From Adiantum capillus-veneris (lineage: Eukaryota > Streptophyta > Polypodiopsida > Polypodiales > Pteridaceae): a stretch of 64,000 nt of DNA. The notes under the pieces are model-generated. The model ran no database searches. It was not told where the DNA came from and saw only the letters and a program-made list of their open reading frames with translations. Location: assembly GCA_014529385.2 (NCBI GenBank), contig CM043947.1:131963391-132027390 (forward strand). Reading direction: 5' to 3'. Below, piece after piece: positions 35,252 through 48,027 of the stretch (position 1 is its first letter; each line of letters begins with the position of its first letter). Made by a program: the position numbers and the translations under genes.

Positions 35252-35640
35252 CGAGGTGGAAAGGTACGTAGTGTACGGTACGGTTTAGGTACGTACGGAA
35301 CGTACTGAACCAACCTTTAGGTATATGATAGGTATGTACCATTTGTAAAACAAGAAAATTACACTTAATTTAAGTTCACGGACCTTTCAAAAGAGAGTCT
35401 TTTGTAATCCTGGTCGATTAAAAAAGCCTAACGCTCTCTCCCCTTCACCCTATTATCCCAATCTGAAAGCGCCCCTAGCGCAAGTGGTCCGTGGAGAAAA
35501 CGCCAAAAAAAAACCCCAAAAAAAAAACAACAAATTAAATTTTTTTATTAAAAAAATCTTGTCGTACTGTACCGTAGGGTACGTACTGTACCGTACGGAA
35601 TCGTTAGGTACGTACGTACGGATTCCACCTTGCTACACAT
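35244..35640. mobile_element. hAT-like MITE, 381 bp, with 8-bp target duplication
   Basis: CTACACAT at 35244-35251 and 35633-35640 flanks 35252-35632. The ends are imperfect inverted repeats: CGAGGTGGAAAGGTACGTA on the left, and CAAGGTGGAATCCGTACGTA as the reverse complement of the right. The inside near both ends is built of GTACG/CGTAC words and a central A/T-rich part follows. G1 and G2 read through the homologous site without the insert. No ORF of interest; a non-autonomous hAT derivative is likely. Confidence 0.88.
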
Positions 35641-35713
35641 TCTCGTATTCATCCGGTGTTTCATGTAAGCCGTTTACGTAAGCGGTAACCGGTTACATGG
35701 GGACGACAATGTG

Positions 35714-36290
35714 AAACCACCTTAACGGAGGGTCATTTCTATATATAGCCAAGTATGCTATGTTCATGAGAATGTCTCATGGTTGGTATCTAGGTGTGAC
35801 TGGGTTGTCACATTCTGTTATGGTCCAAGTTTTGTTGCCAAGCTTTCCCGTATGTAGCATGGAAAGTCTCATCATGGAATTGCGGTTCGGATATGTTTGT
35901 GTTAAATGCATGCACACTAGATGTTATGGGCCCTAGTGGTTAACACAAATTTATTTGGAGCGGCATGCGAACTCATGGACTTTATTTTTCTGCACCCTTT
36001 TGCACTGCCCGTGCAATCTCTCTTGCACATTTAGTATGCGTTTACACCCTGCCATACAAGGCAATGGCTTAGTATGGGAGCCTGGGGTTGGATAGTCTAA
36101 ACTCTATGAGCTTACTCCACTCCAACCCGCTTTCAACCTAGTTGGTTGTCTCCACTCCATATCAAATGGTTGGATACTCAATGGTTGAGTCCTAGTTTAT
36201 CATCACTCGTGGAAGACTGCCTGTAAGTGGTTGAGAAAAAGCACCTCACTCTTACTGCTGCTATTTTTTGCTAAAGGATCTTCTACGAGC
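35714..36290. other. unassigned 0.58 kb inside the compound Gypsy
   Basis: Lies between the broken 3' end of G3 and the primer-binding site. It could be the original untranslated leader of the minus-strand element or unrelated filler. A TAGTATGGGAGCC word near 36070 recalls the repeat at 11792-12095. No coding region is seen. Confidence 0.4.
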
Positions 36291-36313
36291 ATACGTTAGC
36301 ATAATGATACCAA
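36291..36313 (-). promoter_or_regulatory. primer-binding site of compound Gypsy
   Basis: Directly inside the right LTR, the minus strand reads TTGGTATCATTATGC. The first bases TGGTATCA match the initiator-methionine tRNA primer site common in plant LTR elements, then diverge. It marks the right LTR as the 5' LTR. Confidence 0.65.
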
Positions 36314-36473
36314 TGTAAAGCATAGGTGACTAGACCTTGGAATCCACCTCCCAACCTCCCACTATATAGGCAATGCTCCTAGCCTTTTGCCCTAGCCGGA
36401 TTCCCTTGTCCACACTGCCTAGTCCGACCCTTGGCCCAGTATATGACTCCCTAGCCTTGCCCTTGTCCTGACA
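36314..36473 (-). mobile_element. outer right LTR (5' LTR of compound Gypsy), 160 bp
   Basis: TGTAAAGCATAGG to TTGTCCTGACA on the plus strand, the same length as the left LTR with about 97% identity by eye. It is followed by the target duplication ATATG (36474-36478) and then LINE-I sequence. Confidence 0.88.
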
Positions 36474-38691
36474 ATATGATCATGATGACTTAGTGGCTGA
36501 TCATTTCATGCATGCCAGAGATTTACTAGCAGAGCTTCTAGCAGTTATGTTTAACCGTGCCATGTGTGAAGGCTTGCCTAATACTTGGAGCCTATCTATT
36601 ATTGTACCTATCTTCAAGTCAAGAGACCCTATGTAGCCTGGGAATTATTACACTATCATGGTTGGACACACGTTGGCACGGTTGTACGCATCCATTCTTG
36701 AGCAGTAGCTCAGTATATGGGCAGAGAGGGAGAGGATACGCGCAGCCGAGCAGGCAAGGTTCAGGAGAGGCTTTTCTACTCTTGACCATATCTTGACACT
36801 CAGAGCATCATTGTGGAGGGCAGATCACATGGGAGACGGAACTATTGTAGCTTTGTGGACTTCCGTAAATCATTTGACACAGTACCCAGAGCTAGATTGA
36901 TGCGCAGACTACAGGAGCTGGGAGTACCCAGGTCCCACAGAGCTCATTTGGGGGATCTTGGCATTATACAGGTCAGTAGTGGGGCATATACGCACCTTAG
37001 AGGGTCTATCTACACCGGTTCACTCCACTATTGGAGTGAAGCAGGGCTGCCCGCTCTCTCCTACTCTATTCGGTATGTATGTGAATGAGGTTTCTGACTT
37101 CATTGAGAGCGATGGTGCTAGAGGTGCACAGCTCACAGGACATGGATTCCACTATTGTTATATGTTGATGATATTGTGTTGATCTCCGACTCTCCTGAGG
37201 GGATGCAATGTCACTTGGATGCTTTGCATAGGTTTTCCCACGAAAGTGGTTTGTCTGTCAACCTTGTTAAAACCAAGGTTATGGTGTTTAATACCACCCC
37301 ACAATGGATCAGGAGGTCAGCACCTACATTCACATACGGCCAGGAGATAGTGGAGTATACAGATGCTTACACTTACCTTAGAGTGGTTTTTAACTCACCA
37401 GCATTTTCATTGAGGAGAGCAGCAGAGACCAGATTGACTAGAGCCCATGCAGCATTGGATAGATTGGAGAGGATGTGTTTGCAGGTTCAGTTTCAAGAGC
37501 CTCGGACGAAGCTCTGGCTCTTTGACACTTTGGTGGCTTCTACATTGCTCTATGGAGCTGAGATATGGGGACCTTCATTGGATGATCATGGGGGTCGAGT
37601 CACACTGATGGATGGGGGCACATGGAGAAACCTCTGGTCTCTATGATCTCGCGGCTCATTAGATCCAAGGCTTCAGTACCATGTGCCATTATCCAAGAAG
37701 ACCTAGCGGCACCCCCCCACTAGTGGTTGAGGCGCTCACCAGATAAGTCCATACACCACATGTGGGAACTTCCCAAATACAGATATGCCCGCCTTGCACT
37801 TGAGTCCTCTCGACAGTTAGCCATGCAGGGAGATATAGCATGCTGGTATGGGCAGATGGCATCATGGTTTCAGGCGCATGGGTCCAGCATAGACAGATTG
37901 CCACCCTTCCAATACTCACTGGGATGCAGCATCTCTCACTCTTACACAGTCCAAGATCACCACGCTCATCCACCAGGACTTGACTCGGCTAGACACCAGG
38001 AGGACATGGATACAGCCAGCACAAGAGCTGGGCACAAAGATGGCTTTCTACAAAGAGCATCTTCTCCAGGTTATGGAGGACCCTGTCTCATGGGATACGA
38101 TGTGCTATTGGCCAGATACGCACATCTTCACACCAGCTGCGGATTGAGACTGGGAGATACAGCGAAGTACCAATAGAGGCCAGGACATGCCCCTTGTGTA
38201 ACATGGAGCCTAAGACAGAGTTGCACTACACATGCCGCTACCCCGTCTACTACGAGATACGAGGCCACTTCCATTGCTTGTTCAGAGAGGGTTTTGGACC
38301 ACTCTCCAGAGTCATGGGGTACAAGGATCAAAGATGCCTGGGTTTGTTCTTGCTCGAGCTGCGCAGACACAGAGAGAGCTTGATGAGAGGAGAGGCTAGC
38401 CAGTCTCAAAGACGAATCACAGATTTCTTTAGAGCCTACACTCGACAACCGGAGGAGCTACTACCACAGCAGAGCTCACATTCGTCTCACACCAGAGGCA
38501 CGCTGATCGACCGAGCGATTGAGCTGGGGAGATCCAGACGCCCACCACTACGGAGGACTACAAAGCATCGACGGAGGCTGCATCAGAGGATTCGGATCAC
38601 TGCGGTCAGGCATGCACGATGCCCGGTCAGACTACTAACCATGGAGGAGATTGATGAGATCCGCCAGCGACCGATGCTGGATCTCCTGTGA
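36474..38691 (+). pseudogene. LINE-I ORF2, reverse transcriptase and C-terminus
   Basis: Continues LINE-I from 15386. The N-terminal palm words (EGLPNTWSLSIIVPIFKSRD, TLARLYASILEQ, CSFVDFRKSFDTVPRARLM) are split over frames. The catalytic core follows: STIGVKQGCPLSPTLFGMYV and LYVDDIVLISDSPEGMQCHL (37150-37210), then SGLSVNLVKTKVMVF. The C-terminal part runs from 37700 and contains a Cys/His cluster (CPLCNMEPKTELHYTCRY) near 38190, then a basic tail ending at 38691. Stops near 36634 and 36709 and several frameshifts inactivate it. The Y-V-D-D core and sequence separate it from LINE-II/III (F-A-D-D). Confidence 0.88.
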
Positions 38692-38875
38692 TTAAGCTAT
38701 TTAGCTATCCCAGCCAGCTGCTTACTTGGCTTAGTTCACATCGAGCAGCTTAGGATTCCATAGTATTTCTATTTTGTTACTCTGACTTTGTATCACATCC
38801 ACCACATTGTAACTTTATGGTCTCATAGGTCACTTTGGCCTTTTGAAGACGTTAATATAACATTTCATTTCATCA

Positions 38876-38877
<2 letters not shown>
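38692..38877 (+). other. LINE-I 3' untranslated tail
   Basis: Follows the ORF2 stop and runs into a TC microsatellite instead of a poly(A). The family end is inferred; no right-hand target duplication was found. Confidence 0.5.

Positions 38878-38930
<53 letters not shown>
38878..38930. repeat. (TC)n microsatellite, 53 bp
   Basis: Uninterrupted TC dinucleotides at the 3' end of LINE-I. Confidence 0.97.
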
Positions 38931-38934
<4 letters not shown>

Positions 38935-39065
38935 ACCAAACAAGACCCAGACGCTAAGTGAGGGATAAAGAGATCTCTTTCTCTCTCTATCTTAAAAGCA
39001 AACCAAACCAGATCCAGAAGCTAGGTGAGGGATAAAGAGATCCCTCACCTTAAATGGAAGCTGGG
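38931..39065. repeat. 67-bp tandem duplication
   Basis: GCAAACCAAACAAGACCCAG at 38931 recurs with changes (GCAAACCAAACCAGATCCAG) at 38998. Both continue with GTGAGGGATAAAGAGATC. Confidence 0.8.
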
Positions 39066-42300
<3,235 letters not shown>

Positions 42301-42428
42301 GCTCACCCTGGGCACACATGGTTTATCATCTTGTTTGCCTTTTCTTGACCGGAACGGGCCTTTTGCCATCAATGTCATTGGTGGATCAGTAATCACAAGT
42401 TAAGCCAAGAAAACAAACAGGTACATAC

Positions 42429-42731
42429 CTGCTGAGTTGATCCCGAAGATCATTGTTTGTAAGAGCAGATCTTGCATAGCCAAATATCTGGACTTTATCA
42501 TGTGGTAGAAATCCCTGTAGAAATGTAATCCTATGAAAATTGTAAAGGACAAGAGAGTGAACAGCAGAGGACATCAAGTTCTGTTACCTGGCAATACAAA
42601 CTGAATATCGCTGGGAATATCTTTTTCTTTGCAAGATCTCCTGAGGCACCAAAGACAATAATGGAAAGATAACCCTCACCTTTTGAGGTTCCAATGTGGG
42701 AACGAGAAAGAAGCATTGATTCCTTCATCAT
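42429..42731 (-). CDS. G6PD: glucose-6-phosphate dehydrogenase, cytosolic type, exons 1-2
   Basis: Exon 1 (42731-42588) encodes 48 residues and contains the coenzyme-binding fingerprint [10 protein letters not shown] at residues 28-37, preceded by YLSIIVF. Exon 2 (42514-42429) encodes [18 protein letters not shown] and continues to an AG|GT donor in phase 2. The 73-bp intron between them has GT and AG ends. The start is set at the ATG at 42731 because an in-frame TAA lies two codons upstream. The N-terminus before the NADP motif is shorter than in typical plant cytosolic enzymes and its sequence is not conserved, so an upstream exon remains possible. Exon 2 joins exon 3 at 11354 across a 31-kb intron with exact phase. 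Confidence 0.93.
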
Positions 42732-43167
42732 CAGTTACTGAATTGAAGTGACACCTATAAAGAGCCCTTATTTGATATTTGCGCTGGAGCAAGCCACTTG
42801 AAACAATATACACTTTGTGAACAAGGTGAAACTTTTTTTAATCAGTAACACTCTTCAATTTTCTGATGAGTCGATCTCCATCAAGAAATAGTCCCCCAAG
42901 GCCTGTCCCATCGGTACTTTCACAAGGAACATTAAACAGAAGCCCACATACTTGATCTATGTTGTAATGCTAGCAAGTATGGAAAATGGTTGTGTTACCA
43001 TGTCAGCCAGTCCAGTTACATTTCATTGTTGACGAGTACAATAGATGATAATCTCTTATATGTGTTATCCTATGAGCTTGGCCCTTCATAAATTTCACGT
43101 TACTCCTAGTTCACGACTTTTGCAACTGAGAGAGTTCAGCACTCAAATATCAGCAAGGTCAATGTCT
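42732..43167. other. G6PD: upstream flank or 5' leader of G6PD
   Basis: No coding sequence. By position it should hold the G6PD 5' untranslated region and promoter, or an intron if a non-coding first exon exists. I cannot point to a convincing TATA box in minus orientation. Confidence 0.4.
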
Positions 43168-43386
43168 TTGTTTATGGGCTGGCTACCCATTTTTGGAATG
43201 CCCAATAATTGGACATATTTTTCAAGCTGCAGTAGTTTGTGGGTGGGTATTTCTACCGGGTCTAAGTCTTGATGATTTGTTTATGGGCTGGCTATCCATT
43301 ATTGGAATGCCCAATGATTGGACATGTTTTTCAAGCTGCAGTAGTTTGTGGGTGGGTATTTCTACCGGGTCTAAGTCTTGATGATT
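43168..43386. repeat. 109-bp tandem duplication upstream of G6PD
   Basis: TTGTTTATGGGCTGGCTA starts at 43168 and again at 43277. The copies share AAGCTGCAGTAGTTTGTGGG and CTACCGGGTCTAAGTCTTGA with about five differences in 109 bp. No coding potential is recognised. Confidence 0.9.
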
Positions 43387-44201
43387 TTCCCAGCCATTTG
43401 CCCAGCCTGGCCTATTTACACACACCTCATTTTGTGCTTTAGGTAATCTGTCTTGAGGAATGCTCTACAAAAAGAAATTCCGGTGAATTTCATGCTAAGA
43501 TATACACAGCGTTAGAAGAAAATCTAAAAGCATCTGGGTCCCAAAAGCTAGTGCTAGGCACCCAGCACGATTTGTGGAAAATCTGTACAGGTGCCAAGTC
43601 AGTAGCACAAATTGCGGAGGTCCGTACGGCAACCACGTTAGCAACGCAATTCGCGGGGGTTCCTACAGCTGCCACATCATCAACCTTTTATGCATCTTCT
43701 AGCCTTTATCCCTTTGGGCCCCATCATGTAATCGCCCTCGATTACGCCTGCAGAACCAACATAAGCCAGCAACTAGTTCAATAGACACTGACGCACTAGA
43801 CAACACATATCCTGTACTTGCACAAAGACGATAGTCATTGAACATTCACATGACATTCACATCATTATCCCTGTCGAGATCTTTGATGAGAATCATGATC
43901 ATCGTAACGTGTTTAGCAATCACATCCAAATCTCACCGTTCTTTAGCAGATGTCGGGGTTGACTAAATCTTGTTACTATCATATCCACATCACCCCTCAG
44001 GTGAATCAAGACCGAAATGCTTTAGTCATTTCGACTTTCAATCATGCACTCAAACATCGCACACATGAGAGAGCACATATATCAAAATCATTCAAGGAAT
44101 TCCCATTACAAAGTACTTTATTTCTTAAAGTCATACGGCAGAATACTGTCAGCCCATCAATACCCCTGAAATCTCAAGAGAAATTAGTGACTTTAATCCA
44201 T
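43387..44201. other. unassigned DNA between G6PD and Gypsy V
   Basis: No gene recognised. The right part (about 43800-44200) is downstream of the Gypsy V pol end in minus orientation and may be its 3' leader or LTR. Confidence 0.4.
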
Positions 44202-44460
44202 CTAGGTAATCTGTGACAAAGGAGCGGAGTAGCTCCCCTCTTGTGCAGTCCGCACCGCACCAGATTCAACCCACTGATCATCAGTAACTCTTGGAATAGT
44301 CGAAGCTAGACCAAAAGCCTCAAGGTAAAGCTCTAAAATCTGAAGAGTATCTGCTAGGTTCTCCTCCTCCATCCATTTCACATCCAATGCCAAATAGTTC
44401 TTGAACTTAACTAAATGCCGGCGTATCAGCTTACCTTTCACTTTCCTTTCCTCGTGAGCT
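44202..44460 (-). pseudogene. Gypsy V chromodomain (C-terminal end of pol)
   Basis: The minus strand encodes an integrase C-terminal chromodomain: AHEERKVKGKLIRRHLVKFK, then WMEEENLADTLQILELYLEA. The same block in Gypsy IV is VKGKVTRRYLVKFRNYPPMD, so the two elements are related chromoviruses. Chromodomains steer integration to marked chromatin. The rest of this pol lies at 61138-62100 on the other side of LINE-III. Confidence 0.85.
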
Positions 44461-44476
44461 AGTGTCTATTCTGGAA

Positions 44477-44990
44477 TGAATGCTCGCTGCTGCCCTCGCC
44501 CATCTCCCCTGCGCACGCTCTGCACCCCCCCTCTCGCCATCGGTCTCCCCCCCCCTTCCCCCCCAACCTCCCTCGCGCTGCCCTGCCCTGCCCGCCCGCT
44601 GCCTGCAATCAACACCAGTGTGCAACCAACCTCCCTCGTGCTGCCCTGCCCTGCCCGCCCGCTGCCTGCAATCAACAACAGTGTGCAACCAACCTCCCTC
44701 GCGCTGCCCTGCCCTGCCCACCCGCTGCCTGCAATCAGCACCAGCGCGCAGCAGCCAGCCCTAAGCGTATCCGTCTCAGCCCCCCCCCCCCCCCCCCCTT
44801 CTTCCCGCCGCCCGCTACAGCCTCGCACTCCCGCTCTTTCCGCACCGCAGCCCCCCACCCCCTCCCCCTCCCCCTCCCCCCTGATCTTGCTCGGCTGAAT
44901 TCGTCAGCACTTACGACGTGCTCGGCCAGCAGAGGGCCACCTCTCATCATCGTCATTTTGTCCTTTCTCCACGGCAGCAGACACTGATGG
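44477..44990 (+). promoter_or_regulatory. LINE-III C-rich 5' leader with three 63-bp monomers
   Basis: A C-rich leader of about 510 bp. At 44565, 44628 and 44691 a 63-bp unit begins AACCTCCCTCGCGCTGCCCT (second copy GTG for GCG) and runs to AACACCAGTGTGCAACC. The three copies are nearly identical. In animal L1 elements, tandem 5' monomers act as promoters; a similar role here is only an analogy. Confidence 0.82.
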
Positions 44991-46800
44991 AGGCTCATGC
45001 TCCACCTCAGAGGGACTCTCAGGAAGCCCCCTCGCCCGACCCTGCAAAGCCCACCATCCGACTTGCTTTTTCGTCAATAGAGCAAGCGAGCCTAGCAGCA
45101 GAGGTGGAACACCTGCAGGCGACTTCCATCATCTGCAAGATTCTCGACACCAGACCCAGCAAAGGAGAGGTGCGCGATCTTCTCCAGGCCCGCCTTCTCG
45201 CCAAGGTGGGCAAGATCTCGGATGTTCAATTCCTCAGACACGGCTACTATCAGATAGAGTTTGAGACCTCCGAGATGGCGTCCAAGCTCATCGCGATGAG
45301 TCCCTTGGCCATCACAACAGTTTGAGCTCACTTTTGACAGTGGAGACATGGTTTCAATCCAACTACCGGATGCTCTGGTAGTGGGGGCAAACCTTCCCGT
45401 CTCTGTCTGCTTTCCGGTTTGAGGAGGGAGTACTTGCCACTTTTGTCCAGGATAGGCTCAGAGATTGGGACTGTCCTGGAGACACCTCGCACGGCAGCCT
45501 ATGTAGCTGCCAAGGTGGCCGGCATTCCCACAGTATGTGTTCTAGTTCGGAACACCCACTCTCCCGAAGGTCATCCTACTACCTAGGGTGAGTGGGGGTT
45601 GGTTCCTTCAGAGCGTGAAGTATTCGGGCCTCCCGAATCAGTGTTTCATTTGCAGACAGATGGGCCATTTGGCAAAGGCCTGTCCTCGTAGGAGACCTCG
45701 ACCACAATGCAGGCGCAATCTTCCAAGGCTGAGCATGCCCAGCAGCCAGACACAGGACGCAAAGGCTGGTACCTCGACTGAGGCCAGCGATGAGACAGTT
45801 GACATTTGGCAGTAGGTTCCTGGCTGCCGCCGATAGGGGAGGGCTCGCCCCACTCCTTCCCTTGGTGGCCCACCTTCTATAGCTCAGCAGCACTGGGTTC
45901 CGACAGGGAACCATTTTGACCCCCTTCAGCAGAACCCACCCGAGAAGGCCCGATCCACTTCAGTTCCTCCACCTCCACCTCCTCCTTCCTCAAACGCCGC
46001 CGCTCTGCCTTCCCCACCTCCACCTCCACCTCCACCTCCGCCTCCCGTCCCCCCTTTCTCCCCGGTGGGGCCCTCACCCTCATCTCCCGACCCCTCGCAC
46101 CACTTCTCCTCAAATGCAGTGGACTTGACACGCATCTGCTGCGAGGTGATCTCTTGGTAGTGCTTTCACTACGAGCCATGTGGCTCGAGAGGGACAGCCC
46201 CACTTGAGGCCGCCTTTTTTGGTGCAGACTTCTCCTTTTGCAGCAATCCCTAGAGATTTGACTAGCTTTGACATTCGCAGACGCTGGGACTTCTTCGACT
46301 ACAGTTTCACTCGGTTTCTGGGTGACTCTTCTCCTGACCTGGAGGAGGCTTGCTTTCGAGTCCATGTCCTCTTTCTTGCAGCTAGAGGCATTGAGGCTTT
46401 GGACACAACGGTGGGTTTCTCCTTCCCGTTGTGCGGTAGGGATAACACAGAGTGGACCAAGCACACAGTTCTTGGCTGGCTCCAGACTCGGGCTACTGAG
46501 TTCTCACACCACACAGGGGACTTAGGGGTGACAGATCTGGTGCAGACACTTCGGCCTCTGGCCAAGTTCAGCGTGACGCCTCCAGATGCAGTGGGGTGCA
46601 GGTACATTGTGGTGCATTTGTTTGCTGACACTCAAAGCCCTCTTGGTTATGTATTTGTACATGAGGATTCTTGGACAGAGGATGTAGCCCTTCGGGCTAC
46701 ACGCTCAGCTTGGGCCTGGACGGGACAGTCACTTCTTTCGCGCTTGTCTAGAGGTCGTTCAGATGAGGATTACCCCCATCCAAACCGGCCTCAAAGGTAG
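44991..46800 (+). pseudogene. LINE-III ORF1, broken
   Basis: It starts MEAHAPPQRDSQEAPSPDPA, close to LINE-II ORF1. The N-terminal domain (LLQARLLAKVGKISDVQ, GYYQIEFETSEMASKLIAM) stops at 45325. The zinc knuckle CFICRQMGHLAKAC survives near 45645 in another frame. A Pro-rich linker follows, then the C-terminal block (46180-46800) with RRRWDFFDYSFTRFLGDS and FPLCGR. Several frameshifts and a TAG near 45812 prevent translation. Confidence 0.82.
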
Positions 46801-46847
46801 TGAGGTTGGCTGTTGTGGCAGCACCTATTTTCTCCACTGACTCCATG

Positions 46848-48027
46848 AGGATCATCTTATGGAATGTGCAGGGATTAGGAGGGCCCCTGTTTCAGCGTCA
46901 ACGGGGTCGGCTGCGTTACGAACTTCAGACATGCCTTGTGGGTGGTGAGATTGACATTCTTATACTACAAGAGCATCATCTTTGTGAGAGTCGCATGAGA
47001 CGGTGTGGTCAGATTTTGCATGGTCGCTATGAGACGTTTCGGTCCACTGTATTTGGACCTGGAGGCATCCAGGCTGGGGTATGTATGACTATTGCGGATT
47101 CTTTGCTGCATGCATTGTGGGCAGAGGGATTATTGTGCCAGGCAGGGCTCAGTGGATTACTATGCAGGTTCAGGGTTGCCTCAAGGCTTCCTCAACATCT
47201 ACGCGCCCAATGTGGCGAGTACACCTATAGAGTTTTGGTCCCATATTGTAGAGTCTCTACGGCAGGCAGAGCAATGGTGCATTGGGGGTGACTTCAACAT
47301 GTTGGAGGACCCCTCTGACAGGATTGGAGGTAGCCATACTACTGTGCATGGAGTTGAGTTGGCAACTTGGGAGAGGTTACGTATGACTCTACGGGTTTCA
47401 GATGTGTGACAGCATTCTAGCTTTGTGAGGCCTCCGGATAGCCTGGCCTTCTCTCGTTCGGACCGCAGAGTGGGAGGAGTGAATCTATCTCGGATAGATC
47501 GCTTCTACACTAGTGACCATCTTTGTGACTTGGGGTTGGTAGTCAATTTGCATTCTGGCTGTGACTTCTTTTTCGGACCATGCACCAGTGATCCTCAGAG
47601 TGACAGATAGACAGAGGAGGGGGAGAACGACGCTTCAAATCCTTGAGAGAGTCTTGCTGGACTCTGCGCTCAGAGAGTGAGTGGTGGCTCTTTGGATAGA
47701 GGGCTTAGACTTGCGAGACTCTCCTGCTCACAGTGTGGCCTTTGGACTTGCTCAGCTTAGTCGGCTATTTCTCCAAGAGTCTACGGCCCGTTTGGCTGCA
47801 GCGAGAGAGGAGGAGCAACGTCTCTGACGGCGCGTTGCTTCCTTGCAGAGGATGCAGGAGCAGCATCCAGATAGTCCTTGGTTGGAGGAGCAGTTGCAAT
47901 AGGCTCGCCAGGAGCTTGCCAGCACAGAGAAGAGGTGCCAAGAGTTTGCTTTTCATTGACAGGCATCTCAGTGGACCCAAGTGGGTGACAGAGTGACAGG
48001 TGCTTTCTTTGAGACAGTGGGGCCCCG
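46848..48027 (+). pseudogene. LINE-III ORF2 part 1: endonuclease and linker
   Basis: MRIILWNVQGLGGPLFQRQR starts at 46848. LILQEHHL, then (after a frameshift near 47130) IYAPNVAS, GGDFNMLEDPSDRIGGSHTT and SRIDRFYTSDH complete most of the endonuclease motifs. Stops at 47407 and 47607 and beyond break the frame. The linker up to GDRVTGAFFETVGP ends at 48027, where the Gypsy IV target duplication CCCCG lies. Confidence 0.85.

Larger units (their letters stand above)
27277..35713. repeat. large inverted repeat, G2 (minus) against G3 (plus)
   Basis: The left arm 31503 to 27277 and the right arm 31512 to 35713 contain the same Gypsy region from mid-gag to the end of pol in opposite directions, meeting head to head with about 8-10 bp between them. 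The arms differ by scattered substitutions, by separate MITEs (28789-28941, 35252-35632) and in their stops. The right arm ends about 430 bp before the end of pol and lacks an LTR. Confidence 0.85.
15382..36478 (-). mobile_element. 21.1-kb compound Ty3/Gypsy complex with ATATG target duplication
   Basis: The complex starts after ATATG at 15382-15386 and ends before ATATG at 36474-36478. Both outer borders are 160-bp LTRs in the same (minus) orientation, starting TG and ending CA. Removing it rejoins LINE-I. Inside, in order: 3' LTR, G1 pol/gag (split by repeat L and LINE-II), a shared middle LTR, G2 pol/gag, an inverted junction, G3 gag/pol on the plus strand, an unassigned 0.6 kb, the primer-binding site and the 5' LTR. 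So a single minus-strand insertion was later expanded, or it inserted already rearranged. All pol frames are broken. Confidence 0.88.

Noticed and set aside
36274-36300. Short similarity of GCATACGTTAGCA to the Gypsy integrase region
   Set aside because: Too short to tell from chance; possibly filler at the joint.
44431-44998. Pro/Cys-rich and Gly-rich repeat ORFs, looking like a repeat protein
   Set aside because: They are produced by the 63-bp monomers of the LINE-III leader and appear in several frames.
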